Origin: Elusimicrobiota bacterium
GTDB taxonomy: Bacteria > Elusimicrobiota > Elusimicrobia > UBA1565 > UBA9628
Reading direction: 5' to 3'
Assembly (NCBI GenBank): GCA_003452935.1
Contig: DMMY01000012.1
Coordinates: 119,931-183,930 of the forward strand
DNA: 64,000 nucleotides
Made by a program: the position numbers and the translations under genes. The notes under the pieces were generated by a model, which searched no databases, had not been told where the DNA came from, and saw nothing but the letters and a program-made list of their open reading frames with translations. This document shows positions 7,759-15,359 of the stretch, piece after piece. How positions within the stretch are numbered: the stretch's first letter is position 1; the number at the start of each line of letters is the position of its first letter.

Positions 7759-9171
7759 ATGTCTGAATTTTTCGAGCGCAATAAGAAAAAAAGCCTCCTG
7801 GGTCTGCTTTTTCTGCTTTTTAGAAAACGCAAGACCTTGGCGGCTCTTTTATTGGTGGCGGTCATGCTTTCCTTTGTTTTCATCGCTCCTTCCAATTTTG
7901 CCGGCGGGTTTTTTGGTTCTTCCCGCGCGGCCGCGGCCCTGGCGTGGGTGGCGGCCAAGCTCGGCATGGGGGGCGTGCTGGGGACTTCGGGGGAGATTTC
8001 CTTTGGAAGCGTCCTGAAGGCCTTTCGTTCCGCCCAGCAGGGCAAGGATATCGCCTGGAGCGATATTTTGGGCCGCGGCGGCGCCGCGTCCGCGAACGGC
8101 TCATCAGTCAGCCTGGTTTCGGGCAATGCGCAAGAGTTCGGCCTGGCGGGTTCGGGTTTGACCCGCGCCGCGGGCCGCGCGGCTCGTTCGGTCAACGGCA
8201 TCCTCAATCCCGAGGATGCGGAAAAAGGCGGCGAGGGAGTGGCTCTTGAAGAGGGAGATCTGACCGGCGAGCGAGCGCGCCAACTGGCCGGAGCCGATCG
8301 CGGTCTCGGCTATGCCGGCCCCGGAGGCTGGCACAATGAGTTTGGCGCGTCTGGATCGGGCAATATGGGCTCCGCACGCCAGTTCGGGGGCGCCGCTGGT
8401 CCGGGCGGCCGCGCCGCGGGTTCGGCCGGCAGCACCGCTTACGCGGGCCGGGATTTTTTCTCCGGGGGCGTGGCCGCGGGCTCCGGCCGGGGCGACAACG
8501 TCACGAGCGCCTTCTCCGGAACCAAGGTTCCAGGCGCGGGCAGGGCCAAGATCCAAGCGGGCAACGAGGGGCATTTGAGCCGGGCCGTGGTGGCCAAAGC
8601 CTCGACGGAGAGGCGGCAGGCCCTCAATCACAACGTGATGTCCGCCTCCAAGGGTCCCTTTGCCCAACTGGCCGACGGCCGGGCGCGCGCGCAGATGGCG
8701 CGCGAGCCGATATGCACCGCGGAGAACGGCTGTCCCTCGGAGTACGCCGCGACCAACGTGGGCGCGGTCTATGACGGCAACAGGGTGGGCCCGGGCGCGC
8801 CCGACGTCCTGGTCGCGGTGCCGGTGGACGGATCTTCCCTGGTCAACGTGCCCAGCGACGCGCAGCTTCAGGGCTATATCGACGAGGCGCGCCAGGCCGA
8901 GATCAACGCTCAGAAATGCAAGGACGCCCAGAACACTTACGGGCCGCGGGAAGACGACCTTTCCGCGCAATTGCAGGCCAAGGCCGACGAGCTCAACGCC
9001 ATGGACTGCGGCGGCGGCGGCTGCAGCAAAAGCAAGGCCAGGCGCTGCAAGGCCAAGGGCAATGAGATGAAGGCGGTCTGCGTACAGCTTTACGACGTTC
9101 AGTGCCAACATATCATGGCGTGCCCATTAACCGCAGGCGACGGCTGCCCCACGGTGGACTGCAATCGTTGA
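7759..9171 (+). CDS. Modular membrane protein with Cys-rich tail, array member 5
   Basis: No known family. The 470 residues begin with a basic stretch and a hydrophobic N-terminal region (about 12-45, one or two membrane passes), then a Gly/Ala/Arg-rich part ending in a module like that of the other members (LSRAVVAKAS, FAQLADG, and AVYDGN). Unlike members 2-4 it has no polytopic C-terminal domain: instead residues 319-470 contain 11 cysteines (all the cysteines of the protein), with a helical stretch in between. If the tail is outside the cytoplasm, as the N-terminal topology suggests, these would form several disulfides. It has its own sigma-70 promoter and ribosome binding site and is followed after 12 bases by member 6. 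Confidence 0.85.
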   Translation: MSEFFERNKKKSLLGLLFLLFRKRKTLAALLLVAVMLSFVFIAPSNFAGGFFGSSRAAAALAWVAAKLGMGGVLGTSGEISFGSVLKAFRSAQQGKDIAWSDILGRGGAASANGSSVSLVSGNAQEFGLAGSGLTRAAGRAARSVNGILNPEDAEKGGEGVALEEGDLTGERARQLAGADRGLGYAGPGGWHNEFGASGSGNMGSARQFGGAAGPGGRAAGSAGSTAYAGRDFFSGGVAAGSGRGDNVTSAFSGTKVPGAGRAKIQAGNEGHLSRAVVAKASTERRQALNHNVMSASKGPFAQLADGRARAQMAREPICTAENGCPSEYAATNVGAVYDGNRVGPGAPDVLVAVPVDGSSLVNVPSDAQLQGYIDEARQAEINAQKCKDAQNTYGPREDDLSAQLQAKADELNAMDCGGGGCSKSKARRCKAKGNEMKAVCVQLYDVQCQHIMACPLTAGDGCPTVDCNR

Positions 9172-9183
9172 GGAGCAAGGAGA

Positions 9184-11706
9184 ATGGCCATGGAACAGAA
9201 ACCCCAGATCCCGACCTTGAAGGACTCCAAGAAACCCCAGGTCAAGATCAAAGGTCTGGCCGGCGGCATGTCGTTCATGGAGCGGCTCAAGCAGTTCAAG
9301 AAAAAGGATTTGGCCTTCATCCTGGCCGGCCTGGGCGTGCTGATCATGGCGCCGCTGGCCGAGCATTTCATGATGAGCCCTGAGAGCGCGGACTCGGGCG
9401 CGTTCAAGCCGGGCTGGGGCTTCCAGCCCTCGGGCCGCTTCGGCTCCGGAGACTCGCCCTACGAGCGCGGCGTCGACGGCATGGCCGCGGGCGGCGCGGT
9501 GGGCGGGGGCAGCGACGTCATCACTCCCTTGAACGTGCGCGACCCTTCCGCCTTGATCATGGGGCCGGGCGCTTCCCAGCAGCCGGCCGCGACCGCCACC
9601 GCTCCGACGGCGCCGTCCAAGGAGTCCACGGACTGGAAAGACGCGATTGCCAATGCCGCGGGCAAGGGCGCCTCCGCCGCGACCAGGGCGGCCCGCCTTC
9701 CCGTGCCCAAGCCGGCGTTGACCAACGCGGGCCTGCGCGGCCTGGGGGTGGCCGCGGGCGGAGGCGGCAGCTCCTACTCCTTGCCGGGCATATCGGCGGC
9801 CAATGTTCCCAACAAGGCCGCCTCGAGCGATTCTCTTTCCCAGGTGAGCAGGGCCCCGGATTACCGGGGCGTGGGCCCGCGGGGCTCGCAGAACGCCAGC
9901 GCCGGGGCCATGGAGGCGCTTAAGAAGGCCGCGGCCAACGCGGGCTCGGATTTCAACCGGCAGGGGCCTGCGTCCTCGGCCCTGGAGTCGGCGGCTTCTC
10001 ATCAGATGCCGGGCGGGGGCTATGGAGACGGGATGGGCGGCGGCGGCGGGCGGGACGACAAGGGCTTCGGCGGCAACCAGGACAAGGGGTCGAAGTCCAT
10101 GGGCGAGTCCCTGGAGTTTCTGGCCTTGAAGGACGAGCAGCAGAAGGCGCGGGACTTGAAGTGGGAGCTCAAGAAGAAGAGCGCCCTGCTGTGGCCGAAC
10201 CTCAAGGAGAAGGTGCTCGAGACCATGGTGACCGAGCCTTTGAAGGGGATAGTCGGAAGCGTTTCCGAGGGGATTAAGAATTTGGGAAGCGACAGGAACA
10301 GCTATATTTATGAATGCAAGGAAGGGGGCAAGATCGCCGCGGGTGACGTCGCGGGGGAATGCACAAAGGATACGAAGGGATTCTGCCTGGGCCCTGACGG
10401 CAACATCTATTCGATCGTCATGGCCGGGGGCGATGCCAAGCCGACCCAATACAAGGGATGCACGAAGAAAAAGGGAAACTCGGAGCAGAAACCTAACGAA
10501 ACCGAGCAAAACGCGAGCGGTAATGTGCCCGGCGTAGCCAACCAGGGCGGCCCTAATTATTCGGGCCGCAGCATCGAGAAGGTCTGCCAGGAACTCAAGG
10601 GCAACTTCGGAAGCTCCTCTCCCCAGGTCGTCAAGGATCTCGAGGGCGTGACGGGTCTGGTGGCCTCGGCCTACGACGCGTTGAGCGGCGGCAAGCCCGC
10701 CGGCACGTGCGGCGCCCAGCAGATCATCCAGGGCGCCGGAGGCGGAACCATCAAAGGTTATCATGATTCCGTGCAGGACAAGCTCGGCGGCGCCAATGGG
10801 GCGGTCGTCATGATGAACAACGCCCTCACGTACGCCGCCGCGGCCACCCAGGGCGCGTCCGCGGCCATTGCCGACGAAAAGACGGGCAAGGCCAAGACCG
10901 TGGTCGACAACCTCCAGCCTCAGGCGTACAATAGAGAGGAGGCGATCAAGGCGGTCAAATTCGGCGAGGAGCTTTATAAGCAGGCCAAAGACGGGGCCGC
11001 CTCGGCCGCGGCCGAGGAGCAGAAGGTGAAGGAGCCTCTTGACGCGGCGGACAAGTGGATCAACGAGGCGGGAAAATATCTCAACGGCGACGGAAACACC
11101 CAACCCAACGTCGCTCAGGCGCTGAGCGCGGCGCGCGCGACGTACAGCCAAAAAGCGGCGGAAGTGAAGTCGGTCCAGGACACGAGCAAGGACTCGACCG
11201 CGCAGAGCATATACGACGACCTGGGCAAACTGCTCACCCAGCAGGAAGCCGACCTGAAGGCCGCGCAGGCACGGCAGACGACTCTCAAGGAGAGCGTGGA
11301 CAAGGGCAAGGCCGTAGCTCCCAAGGTCGCCGTCGTGGTGCAGAACACTTCCGCCGTGGCCGCGAGCAGCGCCGCCAACTTGAAGCCGGTGGCCGAAGGG
11401 GAAACCGGCCCGGCGACGGACACGATGTCGCTGCCCGCCTTCAGGAGCGCCGTGGAAACGGCGGACGTAGCGGGCAAGCCTTTGCCCAGAGCCGAGGACC
11501 TTTCCGACCCGGCAAAAAAGCTGCCGGCAGAGGCCCGGATCAATGAGGCCAAGACCGAGTTCGACGCCAAGGTCAAGTCGGTCAAGACCACGCTCGATTA
11601 TGTCTCGAAACAGAATAAAGGCGATGATGGGAGCTATCGCGGAGTTTATGATCAGGTGCAAAAGGTGATGGCCGAGGGCTCCGCCGGCTCTATCTCCGCC
11701 AAATAG
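9184..11706 (+). CDS. Large modular membrane protein, array member 6
   Basis: No known family. The 840 residues have a basic N-terminus, one membrane segment (about 42-60), a Gly/Ala/Ser-rich extracytoplasmic region up to about residue 300, a short Cys-containing part (about 375-430, four Cys; two more follow near 470 and 520), and then a long Ala/Lys/Glu-rich helical region to the C-terminus that looks like coiled coil. It lacks the C-terminal membrane domain, so the bulk should be exposed as an extended rod. The start may be 9184 or the ATG two codons later (9190); GAGGAG at 9170-9175 fits 9184. It is co-oriented with member 5. Confidence 0.85.
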   Translation: MAMEQKPQIPTLKDSKKPQVKIKGLAGGMSFMERLKQFKKKDLAFILAGLGVLIMAPLAEHFMMSPESADSGAFKPGWGFQPSGRFGSGDSPYERGVDGMAAGGAVGGGSDVITPLNVRDPSALIMGPGASQQPAATATAPTAPSKESTDWKDAIANAAGKGASAATRAARLPVPKPALTNAGLRGLGVAAGGGGSSYSLPGISAANVPNKAASSDSLSQVSRAPDYRGVGPRGSQNASAGAMEALKKAAANAGSDFNRQGPASSALESAASHQMPGGGYGDGMGGGGGRDDKGFGGNQDKGSKSMGESLEFLALKDEQQKARDLKWELKKKSALLWPNLKEKVLETMVTEPLKGIVGSVSEGIKNLGSDRNSYIYECKEGGKIAAGDVAGECTKDTKGFCLGPDGNIYSIVMAGGDAKPTQYKGCTKKKGNSEQKPNETEQNASGNVPGVANQGGPNYSGRSIEKVCQELKGNFGSSSPQVVKDLEGVTGLVASAYDALSGGKPAGTCGAQQIIQGAGGGTIKGYHDSVQDKLGGANGAVVMMNNALTYAAAATQGASAAIADEKTGKAKTVVDNLQPQAYNREEAIKAVKFGEELYKQAKDGAASAAAEEQKVKEPLDAADKWINEAGKYLNGDGNTQPNVAQALSAARATYSQKAAEVKSVQDTSKDSTAQSIYDDLGKLLTQQEADLKAAQARQTTLKESVDKGKAVAPKVAVVVQNTSAVAASSAANLKPVAEGETGPATDTMSLPAFRSAVETADVAGKPLPRAEDLSDPAKKLPAEARINEAKTEFDAKVKSVKTTLDYVSKQNKGDDGSYRGVYDQVQKVMAEGSAGSISAK

Positions 11707-11830
11707 GTTTTAGAGGAGACAACGGCCCGGGAGTCGAATAGGCCCTTCGGCCCTTGCAGGAAAACGTTATAGGAGCCAGCATATAACCGGACTTGAAACG
11801 GATAAAGGAAGTTGACGTACGGAGAAAGCC

Positions 11831-14800
11831 ATGAACCCCAAATCCCGCATGGTCATTTTTACTGCCCTTATCCTCGGCCTCTCGGCCGTCTTGCCGGGCC
11901 TTTCCCGAGCCCAGGACGTGGCCGTCAACGCTCCTGTCGCGGTCAAGGATAAGGCCAAGTGGCTTCAGGTCCAGGCCAGCGGCCAGACCTTCTATCTGCT
12001 CGCTTCCGACTTCAAGAAAATGGGCGGCAAGACCCAGGGGCCCTACTGCGCCTTGTACGCGAAGGGAGGCAAGCAGGCGCTTCCAAGTCCGCGCCTTTTC
12101 AAGGACGCCAACGGGAAGTTTTTCCTTTCGTTCAAGCCGCCGGTTTTCGGCAACTATGCCACGGCCACGGTTCCCCAGAAGAAAAAAACCGCCAAATCCG
12201 CCAATCCCGCCAACGTCGACGCGGACGTTTGGGCCCTGCTGGCCAATATCCCGGGCACGGACAAGAATAAGGTCCTCTACGCCAAGGTGCTTCAGAAGCT
12301 CAAGACCTCAAACCCCGAGGAATTCGCAAGGCTGAAGGCCGGCGGAGACCAGGCGATAAATAAGTTCGTGGCGGATATCTCGTCCATTTCCAAGAACCTC
12401 AAAAAGAATAAGAAAACGGTCAACGCCGACAATGTCTATGCGGCCATGGCCAAGACTCAGCCTTCAGCCAAGCCCAAGCCGAACAAGCCGGCGGCCGCTA
12501 AAAAGTCAAAGGCGGCCGCGGGAGACGATGCCGCGGCCAAGACCAAGGGCAAGTCCAAGACTAACGTCCCCGTCGTGCACGGCAAGCCTGTCGAGACGCC
12601 GGGTTCGGACAAGGGCCAGGGCGATGAGGAAAACCTGGTCGTCGCGCTCAATAAGCTGTTGATCGCGAATCCGGACGTGGTGGGCAAGGACATGGCCGAG
12701 CGCTTCGCCGAGTACATGGACAAGGGCGAGGACGGCCGGTTCATATCGGACGCGGTCCGCAACAACCCGGAGGAACTCAAGAGGCTGAAGGCCACGCCCC
12801 TGGCCTGGGTGCAAAAACGCGTGGCGGACAAGGACTCGATTTCCGTGGCCGAGCTCTACTTCGTCCTGGGAGCCGGGGACAAGTCCCCGGCATGGGCCGC
12901 GGGCAAGCCTCTTCTGCTCAAGGCCCTGACCGCCAAGGACACGCAGAGATCCAGGAATTTCGCCGAGGGTATGAAGCCCTACGCGCAAAAGCCCTGCCAA
13001 AGCGGAAAGATCGACGAGTGGGCTTACACGTTTCTTACCGACGCCGCGCAAAAAGCCCATGCCGTTCTGGCGGACGCGCGGCTTAAGGGAGAGCTTTCGG
13101 GCAACATCCTGGCCCAGCAGCCCGAGAACGCCGTCCCCGGCTCCACGGGCAAAGGCGGCCCGAACTTGACCGGCGCGGCCAAGAGTTTTGACTTCGACAG
13201 CCTCTTTGTCAAAGGCGCGGTGATCGGACAGAACGTCTATGCCCCGGGCGACAAGGTCTCGCGCAAGATATCCATTAAGATGTACACGGTCAAGGAAAAC
13301 GGGCAGCCCGTCAACAAGATAGGAATCTTCGACGTCACCTACAAGGGAGACGTCTTCGGCCGCAAATTCCCGCTCAACAACGGAGAGGCCACCTTCGCCT
13401 TGGACGACAGGGTCGCGGGCATGCCCAAGTACACCCTTAAGCTCAGCCCCAAGCTCGACGGCGACACCGAGATCACGTTCGGCCGCGAGGGCAATGCGAC
13501 CCAGATGAAGACCACGCTGTTTGCGCTCTTGCGCATGAGAGCCGAGCAGGCGGTCAAGGAAGGCTCGACCTTCGAAGTCAACGGCAAGAAAATGCTGGTC
13601 CTGGGCCAGGGCGGGGCCAGGGGCGGCCTGCTTTTCTTCCCTTCGGACCTCAACGAAAGAATCCAAAAAGGCGGCGACCTCACCCCGGACTACGTGACCG
13701 AGGTCAACAAACGGGCGCCGGACGGCAGGGGCGTGCTCATAGGCGACGGACATAAGCGGCCTTTAGGCGAGGTGAACGGCAAGTTCTATAACCTCGAATA
13801 TAACTCGGAACTCGCGCTCTTCGAGCCCAAGGAATGCAAGAAAGAGGAGTTGGGGGTCGACGATCCCGACGCGCCCAAGCCCGGCGCCAAGCCGGACAAG
13901 CCCGGGGCCAAGGGTTTGGATGCGGCTGATGAGGCGGCTCCGGAAGGCTCTGCCAAGGCCGATTCCGACATCGACTGGCCCAAGGATTCCATAAAATATG
14001 AGCGGGATATGGTGGGCACGGGGGACTGGGAACGAAACCGGGACGTTTACGCCGGCTTGGACGAGGAGCTCAAGGATAGGTTCAGGGTCTATACTTTTAT
14101 CGGGAAACAGAACGGCAAGCCGGCGCCCAAGGAGTTCTCCGGGCGTCATTTCATGGTTGTGCCCGAAGAACTCTCCGAGACGCGCAACGTGCCCGTGCCT
14201 ACCCCGACCTACCTGAAAGGCGACAAGGACGCGATGGTGGCGATCAAGAACGAGGTCCGCGGAATCGGGCACTATCTGGGATCGTCCAACAAGAGAGCGA
14301 CTCTTTACTACGACTTGAAGCAAAAAGACGATAAGGCCAAGGAAGGCGCGTCCCTGTTCAAGCAGGTGGGCAACGTGGTGGATGACGCCATAACCATCTC
14401 GGATGCGCTTCTGCTGCAAGACGCTATGGAGCGGGCCGGCTACGCGAATAAAGCGGATCGGGAGGCGGCGGCTAGGAACCTGAAATCGGCCCTGGCCAAG
14501 CGGACCAAGGACGAGAACTATTCGATCGCCTCCCTTCCGGGCGCGATGCCGAGACGCCTGATCGTGAGGATATTCGGCCTGGGGGCGATCACCTTCTGGC
14601 CCAAGGTCGAGGAGCAAGTCCGCGAGGATGGGAGCGGCGGCGGCCATGAAAACAACGAGGGTCCGGGCCATGCCCTGGACCTGATGGCCGGTCCGGGCAC
14701 GGAACCCATTCCCGAGTCCGCTCAGAGCGTGCCGGCCAAGGATGGCGTACCCGCCGATACCGTGGTCCTGGTCAAGAGGGACGCGGACAAGGACCCCTCG

Positions 14801-15193
14801 GCAGCCCTTTTCGCCAACGACAAGGAGCCCGGCAAGGCCACGCGCTGGTATATTATGTTCAAGCTCACGATTCCGGCCGGCAAGGATAAGAAGCAAACCG
14901 TGTACCGCACGGGATTTTTGCGGGTCTTTGCCAGGGACAAGAAGGAAGGCCCGCCTTTCCCGGGCAATGTGAATCTCAAGGGCGTTGCAATCAGCGGGTT
15001 TCCGAATAACGGCGAGCTTCGCTACTTGATCAGCGAGGATAAGAAAAGCGGGCTTTGGGCCGCGGTCAAGGACAAGCGCATGACCAGCGCCGAGCAGACC
15101 GTCAAGCTCAAGGACAATTGCATCGGCCCGGTCATATGGTGGGGCATGGACCGTGCCCGGGCTCAAAAGGCGTGCGAGAAAAATGAGCTTTAG
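11831..15193 (+). CDS. Exported 1120-residue protein of unknown function
   Basis: I do not recognise a family. A signal peptide is clear (residues 1 to about 26, positively charged start, hydrophobic core VIFTALILGLSAVL, then SRAQ). A small beta-rich domain follows (about 38-110), then a helical part, a Lys/Ala/Pro-rich linker (about 210-250), a helical domain (about 270-430), a beta-rich middle (about 450-660), a second Pro/Lys-rich linker (about 680-720) and a C-terminal mixed domain. The five cysteines I see after the signal peptide are widely scattered. GGAG lies 6 bases before the ATG. It is separated by 124 bases without an obvious promoter from array member 6 and could be co-transcribed; a Gly/Cys-type link between the two is not visible. 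The context suggests a periplasmic or surface partner of the array. Confidence 0.87.
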   Translation: MNPKSRMVIFTALILGLSAVLPGLSRAQDVAVNAPVAVKDKAKWLQVQASGQTFYLLASDFKKMGGKTQGPYCALYAKGGKQALPSPRLFKDANGKFFLSFKPPVFGNYATATVPQKKKTAKSANPANVDADVWALLANIPGTDKNKVLYAKVLQKLKTSNPEEFARLKAGGDQAINKFVADISSISKNLKKNKKTVNADNVYAAMAKTQPSAKPKPNKPAAAKKSKAAAGDDAAAKTKGKSKTNVPVVHGKPVETPGSDKGQGDEENLVVALNKLLIANPDVVGKDMAERFAEYMDKGEDGRFISDAVRNNPEELKRLKATPLAWVQKRVADKDSISVAELYFVLGAGDKSPAWAAGKPLLLKALTAKDTQRSRNFAEGMKPYAQKPCQSGKIDEWAYTFLTDAAQKAHAVLADARLKGELSGNILAQQPENAVPGSTGKGGPNLTGAAKSFDFDSLFVKGAVIGQNVYAPGDKVSRKISIKMYTVKENGQPVNKIGIFDVTYKGDVFGRKFPLNNGEATFALDDRVAGMPKYTLKLSPKLDGDTEITFGREGNATQMKTTLFALLRMRAEQAVKEGSTFEVNGKKMLVLGQGGARGGLLFFPSDLNERIQKGGDLTPDYVTEVNKRAPDGRGVLIGDGHKRPLGEVNGKFYNLEYNSELALFEPKECKKEELGVDDPDAPKPGAKPDKPGAKGLDAADEAAPEGSAKADSDIDWPKDSIKYERDMVGTGDWERNRDVYAGLDEELKDRFRVYTFIGKQNGKPAPKEFSGRHFMVVPEELSETRNVPVPTPTYLKGDKDAMVAIKNEVRGIGHYLGSSNKRATLYYDLKQKDDKAKEGASLFKQVGNVVDDAITISDALLLQDAMERAGYANKADREAAARNLKSALAKRTKDENYSIASLPGAMPRRLIVRIFGLGAITFWPKVEEQVREDGSGGGHENNEGPGHALDLMAGPGTEPIPESAQSVPAKDGVPADTVVLVKRDADKDPSAALFANDKEPGKATRWYIMFKLTIPAGKDKKQTVYRTGFLRVFARDKKEGPPFPGNVNLKGVAISGFPNNGELRYLISEDKKSGLWAAVKDKRMTSAEQTVKLKDNCIGPVIWWGMDRARAQKACEKNEL

Positions 15194-15196
15194 AGC

Positions 15197-15234
15197 TTAT
15201 CCCCGAACATATCCCGGGATATGCTTGGGGATAA
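15197..15234 (+). terminator. Large nested palindrome after the 1120-residue gene
   Basis: TTATCCCC (15197-15204) pairs with GGGGATAA (15227-15234), and inside lies the perfect palindrome ATATCCCGGGATAT (15209-15222). As RNA this is a strong, nearly continuous hairpin three bases after the stop codon. There is no real T-run after it, so it could be a terminator with a weak tract, a 3' stability element, or a protein-binding palindrome. Confidence 0.45.
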
Positions 15235-15264
15235 CTTGTTGTAAAACCTGTTCGGTCGGCGTGT

Positions 15265-15350
15265 CTTAAGTCCCATCCCGCCCTGGGCTCTAAGTCCCAA
15301 TGCGTCTGGGACTTTTGGTCCCTGTTGAGAGGTCATTCGGCCGCTAAACT
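15265..15350 (+). promoter_or_regulatory. Palindromic upstream region and -10 of the giant ATPase gene
   Basis: TAAGTCCCA occurs twice (15267-15275 and 15291-15299). The second copy forms an 8-bp hairpin, AAGTCCCA (15292-15299) with TGGGACTT (15307-15314), overlapping a second palindrome GGGAC-TTTTG-GTCCC (15308-15322). TAAACT at 15345-15350 is a -10 candidate whose first base is 15 bases before the ATG, so the mRNA would be nearly leaderless. No good -35 at 17 bases is seen; TTGAGA (15325) is only 14 bases away, which would suit activator-dependent expression. Confidence 0.45.
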
Positions 15351-15359
15351 GAAGATGTC

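Noticed and set aside
1289..11706. Reading the array as a type IV secretion (VirB6/TrbL-like) or type IV pilus cluster
   Set aside because: Gly-rich polytopic proteins are loosely reminiscent of VirB6, but there is no VirB4/VirD4, PilB/PilT or prepilin gene, and the shared module matches none of them.
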